A DNA stretch of 64,000 nt from JANQTF01 sp041741415 (lineage in GTDB: Bacteria; Bacteroidota; Bacteroidia; J057), in the NCBI GenBank assembly GCA_041741415.1, contig JBGSKC010000032.1, forward strand, positions 24,948 to 88,947, given 5' to 3'. Shown here piece after piece: positions 16,335 to 24,210 of this stretch. A model generated the notes under the pieces. The model was not told where the DNA came from, ran no database searches, and worked only from the letters and a program-made list of their open reading frames with translations. A program made the translations under genes and the position numbers. Each line of letters starts with the position of its first letter. The first letter of the stretch is position 1.

Positions 16335-17768
16335 TCAATCATCGTCTTTTTCGATGTCATCCTCATCATCATCCTCCTCATCGTACTCTTCCTCATCATC
16401 AAAATCCTCCTCATACATGTCCGGCCCGTCCTCCGGGTTCAGGCCCAGTGCATTCATGGAAGTAGCCGCGAACACAAGATTGGCCTTTGTGAGGTTAAAT
16501 AAAAATGGATTGTAGAGGCTGCGGGTGTCTTCTCCTTCTGCCAGCTTTTGAGAAATGGCAATGGCGTATTCGTTCCAATCTTTTGGACCTATTCTTTCAA
16601 GAGGGGCATTGCCCATTCCTTCCAGAATGGCGGGGCATTTTTCCACCTCTTCGGGCGTTTGAACGGCGAGCAATTCCAGGCGAATATGCCAGGGGTCCTG
16701 GTAAAAATAATCGTAGCGGATCGTGTCTCCGGGTTGCTGCAGCAAATCGTTGAGCTGGTAGCCAATGTGGGAGTAGCTTGTGCTGTCGAGGTCTTCGGTT
16801 GCAACGAAATCCTTGCCCAGATAGCTGTCATTCCCCTTCTGAAAGGCCCATAGATAGAGGTCATCAAATAGGAAAGCGCCCTGCAGGATGGTGTGAACAT
16901 CGCTGAGTGGCATGATGGAGGGGATGTTGAACACCCGCCAGATGGGCACATTCGGCAAATCCTCCACCGTTGCCCGGATTATATAAAACATCCCGGCGTT
17001 GGGCAGCAGCACTTCGGTAAAGTCGTTCTGGTCGCGGTAGTCATACCAGGTTTCGAGCAAAAACCTGTAGCCACTGGTGTCGCGGCTCCAGTATTCGCCA
17101 ACCACCTTGGCCAGGTTGATGGCTTCTTCGCGTGACCCCACCCGGACATAGGTCGGAGTTTGCCAGCTGATGATCAGTTCCAGGTCTAAATAGCGTGGAA
17201 AAAAGGAATTAGCCTGAAAAGCCTGATGCAGAATGTGAATGGTCTGCAGGGAATCGCCGAATTTTCTGAACCAGGCCAGGGCCTTGAGGTAAAGCCACCC
17301 GGCATCTTTTTCTTCGGGGAATCGCTCGAACAGCTTCATCAGCTTGCCGTCCTGCCCCTGGTCGATGTACAGCCTGGCGAGTTCTTCGCGGGCGCCCCGT
17401 GTATCGTTTTGGTCGATCTGGACAATTTTTTCGAACAGCTCAATTGTTTCTTCCAGCAACCCGAGGTCGAAGAGCTTCACTGCCAGCGTGGTGATGGTGC
17501 TGAGGTAGGCCATGGTTTCGGGGTGATCCTGATAGGCCCCTTCCCAGTCTGGCCAGGTGGACTTCATGGCAGCTTCGTCTATTTTGCTGGCCTGGCGAAG
17601 ATAAAAGACCGCCATTTCCGGATCATCTGCGAGGTGCGACAGCTCTTTGTAGGCCTCCGAATGGGCCGGATCCAGTTTCACCACCTGTTTGAGCGCCTTG
17701 ACAGCAAGGTCGGCGGGCATTTTGCGGGATTTTTCGAACAGTTGTGTTGCTTCTGCCTTGTTCGTCAT
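16335..17768 (-). CDS. TPR protein fused to a PRiA4b ORF-3-like domain
   Basis: The 477-residue product starts with helical repeats of TPR type (about residues 1-230: EATQLFEKSRKMPADLAVKA, ALKQVVKLDPAHSEAYKEL, ETIELFEKIVQIDQNDTRGA). Residues about 265-420 match the plasmid pRiA4b ORF-3-like domain: VPIWRVFNIPSIMPLSDVHT, then QGAFLFDDLYLWAF, then RYDYFYQDPWHIRLELL and a PLERIGP segment. The C-terminus is a highly acidic tail of about 40 residues (Glu/Asp runs). No signal peptide is seen, so it is probably cytoplasmic. The function of PRiA4b ORF-3 domains is unknown; the fusion with TPRs suggests a protein-interaction role. It precedes the ADP-ribosylglycohydrolase gene on the same strand with 31 bases between them and follows the DUF6702 gene. 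Confidence 0.8.
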   Translation of the reverse strand: MTNKAEATQLFEKSRKMPADLAVKALKQVVKLDPAHSEAYKELSHLADDPEMAVFYLRQASKIDEAAMKSTWPDWEGAYQDHPETMAYLSTITTLAVKLFDLGLLEETIELFEKIVQIDQNDTRGAREELARLYIDQGQDGKLMKLFERFPEEKDAGWLYLKALAWFRKFGDSLQTIHILHQAFQANSFFPRYLDLELIISWQTPTYVRVGSREEAINLAKVVGEYWSRDTSGYRFLLETWYDYRDQNDFTEVLLPNAGMFYIIRATVEDLPNVPIWRVFNIPSIMPLSDVHTILQGAFLFDDLYLWAFQKGNDSYLGKDFVATEDLDSTSYSHIGYQLNDLLQQPGDTIRYDYFYQDPWHIRLELLAVQTPEEVEKCPAILEGMGNAPLERIGPKDWNEYAIAISQKLAEGEDTRSLYNPFLFNLTKANLVFAATSMNALGLNPEDGPDMYEEDFDDEEEYDEEDDDEDDIEKDDD

Positions 17769-17815
17769 GGCTTGAAGGGTTGATTGAAAAGGGATCCGGC
17801 GTCCGGAACAAGTTC

Positions 17816-18364
17816 CTACCTGCAGGAAAGTTGCCCATTTGGCTGGTCCCTGTTGAGCCGGGCACTGGTGAGGTTACCGGCACAATGAAGGTGAACAATG
17901 TTTTCCTGTGTGTCAAATGTTTCTAAAAATAGCCTGTTTATCAGGTCAATTTCCGGGAAACGAGCCACCTGCCTGGCTTCGAGGTACAAAAAGGTGACGT
18001 CATTTTCCACTTCCTTGCCCAGCCAGTGAAAGGTCCATGGCTGGTTGTCGAGCCGCCAGCTCAGCTTGCTGTCGAGGTAAGTAGCCACCCGGCGGTTGGC
18101 CTCCGGGTGTTCTGTGGCCGAGCCCAGGTCGAGCCGAGGCGCCCCCTGGGCCCGAAGGACTGTTTCCAAGTCGTCAGTAAATACCCGGATCGTGACACCC
18201 AGCAATTGCTCCTCCGGCAAATACTCCACATCGGTGACGCTCAGATAAAAAGGATGGGCAGCAGGACCCAATCCAGTCAGCGCTAGCAGCAGGGTCCAGG
18301 CAAATGCAACTCCGGTATTGCGCAGCCTTGCGCGGAAGCGTATCTTCATCGGCTTGTTTTTCAT
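17816..18364 (-). CDS. DUF6702 family exported protein
   Basis: This 182-residue protein has an N-terminal hydrophobic segment (about residues 18-36, AFAWTLLLALTGLGPAAHP) and then HPFYLSVTDVEYLPEEQLLG, the hallmark start of DUF6702. It continues with RVFTDDLETVL and a W-F-H-W-L-G-K-E segment. The family is widespread in Bacteroidota and is of unknown function; proteins of this kind are usually periplasmic and may sit with M1 peptidase or unrelated genes. The start lies 36 bases from the divergent recQ start. The downstream gene begins 47 bases away on the same strand. Confidence 0.75.
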   Translation of the reverse strand: MKNKPMKIRFRARLRNTGVAFAWTLLLALTGLGPAAHPFYLSVTDVEYLPEEQLLGVTIRVFTDDLETVLRAQGAPRLDLGSATEHPEANRRVATYLDSKLSWRLDNQPWTFHWLGKEVENDVTFLYLEARQVARFPEIDLINRLFLETFDTQENIVHLHCAGNLTSARLNRDQPNGQLSCR

Positions 18365-18400
18365 GAGCCCAAATTACCACTGCTTCCTGAAAGCTTCCGC

Positions 18401-20317
18401 ATGAGCAGCCACAGCCCGATCGAAATTTTACAGCAATACTGGGGCTATGCCTCCTTTCGCCCGCTGCAGGAAGACATCGTGCAGACGGTTGCCAATGGCC
18501 AGGACACCCTGGCCCTGCTGCCCACCGGCGGCGGCAAATCCATCTGCTTTCAGGTGCCGGGCCTCATGCTCGAAGGCCTGACCCTCGTGGTGTCGCCGCT
18601 CATTTCGCTCATGAAAGACCAGGTAGAGCGCCTCCAGCGCCTCGGCATCGCCGCCACTGCCATCACGAGCGACCTCAATACCTATGACATGGACCGCCGC
18701 CTTCAGGCAGCCATGGACGGGAAATACCGCTTCCTTTACGTTTCACCCGAGCGCCTCAAGTCGGACATGTTTCGCATGCGGCTGCCAGCCATGCCGGTGC
18801 GGCTCCTGGCAGTTGATGAGGCCCACTGCATCTCGCAGTGGGGCCACGACTTCCGGCCTGCCTACCGCGACATCGCCGACATTCGCCAGGTACATCCGCG
18901 CATTCCCATCATTGCCCTCACCGCTTCTGCTACCCGGCAAGTGCAGGAAGACATCATCCGGCAACTTGGCCTGCGAAAGGTGAAACAGTTTACCCAGTCT
19001 TTTGCCCGACCCAACCTCCGCTATTTCGTGCTGGAAGAGGCCAGGGTGCTGGAACGCATCATCGAAATTGCCCGGCGAACACAAGGCACCGGCATCGTGT
19101 ATGCACGCACGCGCAAGGCCACCGAAGAGCTGGCTGAACACCTTCTCAAAGCAGGCATCCAGGCGGCGGCATACCACGGCGGGCTCACCAGTTCGCAGCG
19201 CCACCACACACAAAGCCAGTGGCAGGAGGGCCAGATTAGGGTTGTGGCAGCCACCAACGCCTTTGGCATGGGCATCGACAAACCCGATGTGCGGTTTGTG
19301 TTGCATTATCACCTTCCTTCCGACCTCGAAAGCTATTACCAGGAAGCAGGAAGGGGAGGCCGTGATGGAAAAACGGCCCTGGCCATTGCTTTCCTGAACC
19401 CTGCAGACCTCCACACCCTGGAGCGATGGGTTTCGCAGCAACACCCCAGCTTTGAGGAGGTGCAGCATGTATATCAATTGATTGCCAACGAATATCACCT
19501 CACCCGCGAAGCACCCGCCCCCGAGCCCAGGTTGCTAGACGTGGCGGGCCTGGCCAAAAAAATCAATCACACGCCTGTTTCGCTGTACCGTTCTCTTCAC
19601 ATTTTGCATCAGGAAGGCCTGATCGACATGAGCGATGACCGCGACGACTATGCCTACGTGCAGGTGATGCTGAGTCCGGCCGACTTTTGGGCCTACAAGC
19701 AGCGGAACCCTGGGATGGAGCGGTTTCTGGATTTTTTGCTCAGAACCCTGGGCGGGGAGGTATATGTGAGAGAAACGCGTTTTTTGCCCTACCACTGGCA
19801 GGAAAAATTGCAGATCGAACCCTCGCAGTGGGAAAATCTGATTCAACGGCTCACCCAGCAGAAAGTAATCCGGTATCAGCCGCCGAGGGCTCAACCCACG
19901 ATCCGGTTTTTTATCGGGCGGCAACTTCTAAGTAAGGAGCTGCTGAACTGGCCTCGATATGAATTCCTGAAGGAAGAATCTGAGCGAAAGCTCCAGGCCA
20001 TGCTGGCCTATGCCCGGCGACAGGATGCGTGCCGCAGCCAGTTGATTTCCAGCTATTTCGGGGAGAAAAACCCGGCAGCCTGCGGCGTTTGCGACGTGTG
20101 CATCGGGCGCTACAAAAGCGAAGTTGGCGACAAAGAATACCAACAGATCGAACAGGCGCTCAAAGCACGCCTTCTGCAGGGAAGAATTGAATACAGAGCC
20201 TTGCTGCGCGAGGTGAGAACCGGCACGCTGGCGCAGCGGGAGAAAATTTTGCGTTACCTGCTGGACAAAGGCAGCGTGAAAGTGGACGAAGATGGCCTGC
20301 TTTTTCTGCCAAAATGA
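18401..20317 (+). CDS. ATP-dependent DNA helicase RecQ, short form without HRDC
   Basis: The 638-residue product is a 3'-5' DNA helicase of the RecQ family. Motifs: ALLPTGGGKSICFQ (Walker A, about residues 38-51), AVDEAHCISQWGHDFRP (DEAH and aromatic loop), TASATRQVQEDI, NAFGMGIDKPDVRF (motif V) and QEAGRGGRDGK (motif VI). The C-terminal region has a winged-helix-like stretch (about 370-520) and the zinc site C-x16-C-x2-C-x2-C (YFGEKNPAACGVCDVC). It ends soon after that, with no HRDC domain, unlike the second RecQ at 54809-56938. Short RecQs of this kind are common in Bacteroidota beside a full-length copy. It acts in recombination and fork repair; the division of labour between the two copies is not known here. 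Confidence 0.93.
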   Translation: MSSHSPIEILQQYWGYASFRPLQEDIVQTVANGQDTLALLPTGGGKSICFQVPGLMLEGLTLVVSPLISLMKDQVERLQRLGIAATAITSDLNTYDMDRRLQAAMDGKYRFLYVSPERLKSDMFRMRLPAMPVRLLAVDEAHCISQWGHDFRPAYRDIADIRQVHPRIPIIALTASATRQVQEDIIRQLGLRKVKQFTQSFARPNLRYFVLEEARVLERIIEIARRTQGTGIVYARTRKATEELAEHLLKAGIQAAAYHGGLTSSQRHHTQSQWQEGQIRVVAATNAFGMGIDKPDVRFVLHYHLPSDLESYYQEAGRGGRDGKTALAIAFLNPADLHTLERWVSQQHPSFEEVQHVYQLIANEYHLTREAPAPEPRLLDVAGLAKKINHTPVSLYRSLHILHQEGLIDMSDDRDDYAYVQVMLSPADFWAYKQRNPGMERFLDFLLRTLGGEVYVRETRFLPYHWQEKLQIEPSQWENLIQRLTQQKVIRYQPPRAQPTIRFFIGRQLLSKELLNWPRYEFLKEESERKLQAMLAYARRQDACRSQLISSYFGEKNPAACGVCDVCIGRYKSEVGDKEYQQIEQALKARLLQGRIEYRALLREVRTGTLAQREKILRYLLDKGSVKVDEDGLLFLPK

Positions 20318-20406
20318 CCAGTAAGGGAGCAGGCTCCTGCCATCTGGGCAGCTTTGGGGATTCGGCACTTCATTCGCAACAAAGTGAATATTGATTATTC
20401 AACCCC

Positions 20407-20895
20407 ATGAAACTGACACGCTTTCACTCCCTGCCTTCCTCCGACGCCGAAGAACTTGTTACCCAACTCGACTCCCTGCTGCTTGATTATCAGGTGTATG
20501 GGAACAATGTTCGCCGCCTTCACTGGGACCGCAAGCTGCGCCCCTGGCTTCATTTGACGCCTAAACTTCACCTGCTTGACCGCAGCACCCAGGAAAACAC
20601 CAGGCAGATCGCAGAACAACTCCTTGCCATGGGCCACACGCCCAGCATACCTGATGCGCAGTTTGCCCTGGTAAGAAGCAAGGTGCAACCCATGCTGGCA
20701 GCTGATACTCCCAATGAAGCGATTACAGCCCTCATCCGGAGTACCTATGAATTGCTGGACCAGGTTCACGCCGTGTGGCAACTTGCCAATTCTATTCAGG
20801 AACCAGCCACCATGCAAATTCTCGGCAACCTGGCCATGCAGCTTCGCTTTGTGATCCACGTGTTTCAGGGTTCCCGTTCTGTGATGAACAATTAA
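20407..20895 (+). CDS. Dps/ferritin-like protein with degenerate ferroxidase site
   Basis: The 162-residue product follows the Dps pattern: LDSLLLDYQVYGNNVRRLHW at about residues 21-40, then LHLLDRSTQENTRQIAEQLL and LGxxP-like AMGHTP, then four-helix-bundle helices. Compared with E. coli Dps ligands (His51, His63, Asp78, Glu82), the first His (in RLHWD) and the last Glu (in RQIAEQ) are kept, but by spacing the second His aligns with a Thr and the Asp with an Arg. It therefore may not oxidise iron, and might bind DNA or protein only. It starts 89 bases after recQ on the same strand and ends 9 bases before the converging receiver gene. The alignment was done by eye. Confidence 0.6.
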   Translation: MKLTRFHSLPSSDAEELVTQLDSLLLDYQVYGNNVRRLHWDRKLRPWLHLTPKLHLLDRSTQENTRQIAEQLLAMGHTPSIPDAQFALVRSKVQPMLAADTPNEAITALIRSTYELLDQVHAVWQLANSIQEPATMQILGNLAMQLRFVIHVFQGSRSVMNN

Positions 20896-20904
20896 GCTGG
20901 CCAA

Positions 20905-22041
20905 TCAGGCTACGGGTTGGCGAGGTGCCCATTTGATGATGCTCTCCACCACCTGTTCCCGTTTGACGGGCTTCCAGATAATGTCTTTCATGCCAACTTC
21001 GAGGCACTGTTCCTGAATTTCTGGTTCGGCGCTGCCTGTGAAAGCAATGATGACTGGCTGTTCCGACACAGGCAACTGCCTCAGGATTTCATAAGAAGCC
21101 TGAATGCCATCCATGATGGGCATTTGAATGTCCATGAAAATGAGGTCAAAACGCTCCTCCAGCGCCTTCTCCAGTGCCTCCCGGCCATTGCTTGCCAGGG
21201 CCACCTCGTATCCCGCCTTTTGGAAAAGCTTCATTACATACTTTTGATTGGCGGGGTGATCCTCTACCACCATGATTTTGGCGGGATATTGATCCGATAA
21301 CAGGCTTTCCAGCTTGTCCTCCTCGTGTGCTTTTTTGCCAAGTGCAGGAGCTGTTTCGGTGTTGTGGGGAACCTGCATTTTCAAATCCCTTACCACTTGC
21401 TGGTGGCTGCGCTGCGCCTCCTGAATAACCCCCCGGCGATGAGCATATTCAGAGAGAAAACTGAGCAAGGGCTTCATGATGAGAAAAGATTCCAGGAAAA
21501 AGACTGGACCCAGCATGAAAAGCAACAAATAGTGAAAGGTGGAAAGCCAGGACATGGTGTTCTGGTGCGAATTGGCCAGCAAAGCCTGATATTGGAGCAG
21601 GGCATTCTCCCAGGCCTGGCGCTTTTCACGGATTTGGGCGGGAGCAAGCCCGGCTTCTACAGTTTCTGCCGCCCTGAGACTTTTGATCATTTCCCTCAGC
21701 GCGGGATCTGCAGCAGCAAACAATTGTGCCTCCGCCTCGCTGGTTTCGTTCACAAACCCACGTCGGGCATCTCCTTTCTGAAGCGCTTCCCAGCCTTCTA
21801 CCCACAAGGCAGCCAAATGGGCTCTTTCTTCCTCACCCGAAGCCTCTGCCAGCAATAACGAAGCTCTATAGGGCAGGTGCACCTGCTCCACCACCAGCCT
21901 GCTTTTGGCGACATAAGAGGCTGTCGATTGCCGGATCGTCCAGTGGGTCCAGCCAAGTGCAGCCAGTGTGATCAACCCCAGAAGCAGGACTATCCAATGA
22001 AAAGAAAGCAAGCGCCTGGCCGAATGGGAGTGGATCGTCAT
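20905..22041 (-). CDS. Membrane-anchored response regulator without kinase domains
   Basis: The 378-residue product has an N-terminal transmembrane segment (about 12-30, LLSFHWIVLLLGLITLAAL), a periplasmic helical region, a second membrane segment (about 165-190, FHYLLLFMLGPVFFLESFLI), a cytoplasmic helical linker, and a receiver domain (about 255-372). The receiver has the acidic pair VVEDHP, the phospho-Asp in LIFMDIQMPIMDG, Thr in AFTGSA and Lys in IIWKPVKRE, so all phosphorylation residues are present. No HisKA or HATPase_c domain lies between membrane and receiver, although this layout is the frame of a hybrid histidine kinase. It may be phosphorylated by another kinase or be a remnant of a hybrid kinase with the catalytic part lost. 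It converges with the Dps-like gene. Confidence 0.8.
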   Translation of the reverse strand: MTIHSHSARRLLSFHWIVLLLGLITLAALGWTHWTIRQSTASYVAKSRLVVEQVHLPYRASLLLAEASGEEERAHLAALWVEGWEALQKGDARRGFVNETSEAEAQLFAAADPALREMIKSLRAAETVEAGLAPAQIREKRQAWENALLQYQALLANSHQNTMSWLSTFHYLLLFMLGPVFFLESFLIMKPLLSFLSEYAHRRGVIQEAQRSHQQVVRDLKMQVPHNTETAPALGKKAHEEDKLESLLSDQYPAKIMVVEDHPANQKYVMKLFQKAGYEVALASNGREALEKALEERFDLIFMDIQMPIMDGIQASYEILRQLPVSEQPVIIAFTGSAEPEIQEQCLEVGMKDIIWKPVKREQVVESIIKWAPRQPVA

Positions 22042-22706
22042 GGAGTTTTCTGTTTAATTCAAAACTCAGAAAATACCACCGGATGAAAAAGGCTGTTTGG
22101 CCGGGTTTCTTTCGTTTCGGTCGCTGCCTGACCTCCATTTTGTCTTTTCCGATGTCAGAAGCGGGATGTCAGACGGGAGCGGGGTCATGGCGACGGACAA
22201 GGCTGGCCGCCTGATGGCGAGCAGGCTGATTCATACAGGCCAGGCGGATGCCGAATACCCAACCACTGGATTGAAGATCTGAAAATCCGTACGTTTGGAT
22301 TGGTTTGAGTTTCCCAGGCGGCACCAGCACCAACGAAGTCCAGCCCCACGCAACGGTCTATCCCTCTTTCGTCATGGATAACCTCAGCTATCCCTACACC
22401 GGAATATGACAGGATATGGTGACTATTTTTTGGCCTCTGTATTATTTCCACACGAAGATTTACGATTTTTATGTAGGGAAAGAAGATGATTTAGTCGCTC
22501 CTAAACAACCCCAAAATCGCCCCTCACAGCTAGTAAGCGCAGAAAAAGGGAGCCAAAACGCTGGGATATCCCCCGGAAATGTGCGATATTCAGGAGAAAT
22601 CCGGAGGACAGAACGATGGACTGAGCCTGCAAAACATCCCAATCAGTCGCAACACAAGGCTATACTCATCCTCTCCGGATCATCACCCCTTCAGAACTCA
22701 CTGGCG
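22042..22706. other. Gene-poor intergenic region
   Basis: About 665 bases without a convincing gene. A direct repeat of GATGTCAGA occurs at about 22153-22175. A longer frame begins at 22416 but its first 97 codons look non-coding. No tRNA, hairpin terminator or IS remnant was recognised. Confidence 0.5.
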
Positions 22707-22898
22707 ATGCGTAACACAATCTCTCAAGCTCAGTTGGAAGTGTGGGAATGGAAAGAAAAAGCTGCTGGCAGCCTGTCCCATTTGCCCACCATGGCTGAAA
22801 AGATCGCCGAGATCAGACGGCGGACACAACGCGCTGCAGCTATCCTCAACAGCCAGCTTCCTGCGGGTGAACAGATTATTCCGCCTCGTCGGCCATGA
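22707..22898 (+). CDS. Small hypothetical protein (63 aa)
   Basis: From ATG 22707 the frame encodes a 63-residue basic, mostly helical peptide: MRNTISQAQLEVWEWKEKAA, followed by a stretch with EKIAEIRRRTQRAAAILNSQ, ending in PRRP. The codon use and amphipathic pattern look more like coding sequence than the 97 codons in front of it. I do not recognise a family. A short GC-rich hairpin (22931-22951) lies 32 bases downstream. Without a homology search this is only a candidate gene. Confidence 0.35.
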   Translation: MRNTISQAQLEVWEWKEKAAGSLSHLPTMAEKIAEIRRRTQRAAAILNSQLPAGEQIIPPRRP

Positions 22899-23165
22899 GA
22901 ACGGCTCGTTGCTATCCTTGTCCTGAGCCCGGCCCCGCCAGGCTTGGGGCCAGCCTCCCGTCGGCAGGCGTATTTTCCTCGTCGTAAAAAGAAGCCGGGC
23001 CAGTACGAGTATTCCAACCCTCATGAGGGTTCGCCCGCTACCCCCACCCCACGTCACTCACCGCCAAAAAAAACTTCAAAAAGCCGGGTCGGTGCTGTGT
23101 GGATTTCAGGAAGAATTTATCTCTTTTGACAAATCCATTCCAATCCACTTCCAATTTTCCCTTTC
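22899..23165. other. Intergenic region with hairpin and palindrome
   Basis: Contains a stem-loop (GGCCCC at 22931-22936 with GGGGCC at 22946-22951, and an inner GCC/GGC pair) and the perfect palindrome 23016-23031. Otherwise no gene is seen before the TPR gene start. Confidence 0.5.
23016..23031. repeat. Perfect 16-base palindrome AACCCTCATGAGGGTT
   Basis: The sequence equals its own reverse complement. Closely related copies occur at 39125-39140 and 40005-40020 in this window, so it is a dispersed element. It could be a protein-binding site, a short repeat family or an RNA hairpin. Confidence 0.75.
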
Positions 23166-24203
23166 ATGAAATCCTCGCTTCTACTCCCATTGTTGCTGCT
23201 CTGCAGTTGGTTCGCCCATGCCCAGGAAATCAAGCCTGTTTCTGAGATTTTCAAAATAATGGAGGCTTCCAGGATCGGCTATCAACTGGACATCAACGAC
23301 GAGAAAAAGTATCCCCAACCCGAGCGGGTCAGGCTGTTCAACACCACCTACACCATCACCGATGCGGAAGGCCGGGTGGAAATTTTTACCTTCCAGCCCG
23401 GCCCGGAGGTGGACAGCCTCTTCAACCGGGCCGAAGCCTTGTTCCAGGAAAAGCGCTTCGCCCAGGCACGGGACCTTTATCAGCAGATTTATGAACTCGA
23501 CAGCACCTTTACCAAGGTCCTGCCCTACATTGCCCAAACCTATGGCATCCAGGGCGACCTGCGGCGGGCGAAGGAATTCTATGCTCTGGCTTTGGTCAAA
23601 AACCCCACCGACTACTTCGCCCACTGGATGCTCGCAGACATCTTCCGGATGTCCGGCCAGCCCGATGAGGCGCTCCGCCAGCTGGTGTTTGCTCACCTGT
23701 TCAATAGAAACCACCTTGGCATTCAGGAAGACCTTCGCAAAACGCTCGAAGCCCGCAAAATCATCCTGCCTGAATGGCAGTTTGAACCGCAGATGGAAAT
23801 GGCCCAGACCGGTGCCCAGTCGGTGCAACTGGTTGCCTCCACTGCCTGGCTGCCATATGCCATTGCTAAGGCTGTATGGGATTATGAACCAGGCTACCAG
23901 GAAGCTTACGGAGCATCCGAAAATGATTTCTCCGTCCTCGGTGCAGCTGAGGCACTCGGTGCTCTCCTCGACGGCAACCGGGAAAACAAAAAGTTTCTCA
24001 AAACTCCGATGATGAAGACCTTGCAGGCCTCCCTCGACGACAAGCAACTGCTCGGATTTATCGTGTATGAGATGCTGCTTCCACAGTATCCCGCTGCGGC
24101 CAAAAGACTGGATACCAAACAATTCTATGCAGCCGCAGAGTATTTGCTCCAGGTCCGCTGCACTGGCAAAACGATCAGTTTTGAATCGCTGCTGCCAGAG
24201 TAA
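23166..24203 (+). CDS. Exported tetratricopeptide-repeat protein
   Basis: The 345-residue product starts with a signal peptide (MKSSLLLPLLLLCSWFAHAQ) and contains TPR units at about residues 80-185, such as ALFQEKRFAQARDLYQQIYE and VKNPTDYFAHWMLADIFRMS. The C-terminal half (about 215-345) is helical with no recognised domain. It should be periplasmic or membrane-associated and could serve as a protein-interaction scaffold. It stops 7 bases before the converging aspartate kinase stop, so there is no room for separate terminators. The specific partner is unknown. Confidence 0.75.
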   Translation: MKSSLLLPLLLLCSWFAHAQEIKPVSEIFKIMEASRIGYQLDINDEKKYPQPERVRLFNTTYTITDAEGRVEIFTFQPGPEVDSLFNRAEALFQEKRFAQARDLYQQIYELDSTFTKVLPYIAQTYGIQGDLRRAKEFYALALVKNPTDYFAHWMLADIFRMSGQPDEALRQLVFAHLFNRNHLGIQEDLRKTLEARKIILPEWQFEPQMEMAQTGAQSVQLVASTAWLPYAIAKAVWDYEPGYQEAYGASENDFSVLGAAEALGALLDGNRENKKFLKTPMMKTLQASLDDKQLLGFIVYEMLLPQYPAAAKRLDTKQFYAAAEYLLQVRCTGKTISFESLLPE

Positions 24204-24210
24204 GCCGCAC

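Noticed and set aside
22416..22706. Upstream 97 codons of the frame ending at 22898
   Set aside because: Polar, irregular composition without signal peptide or domain; only the part from ATG 22707 looks coding.
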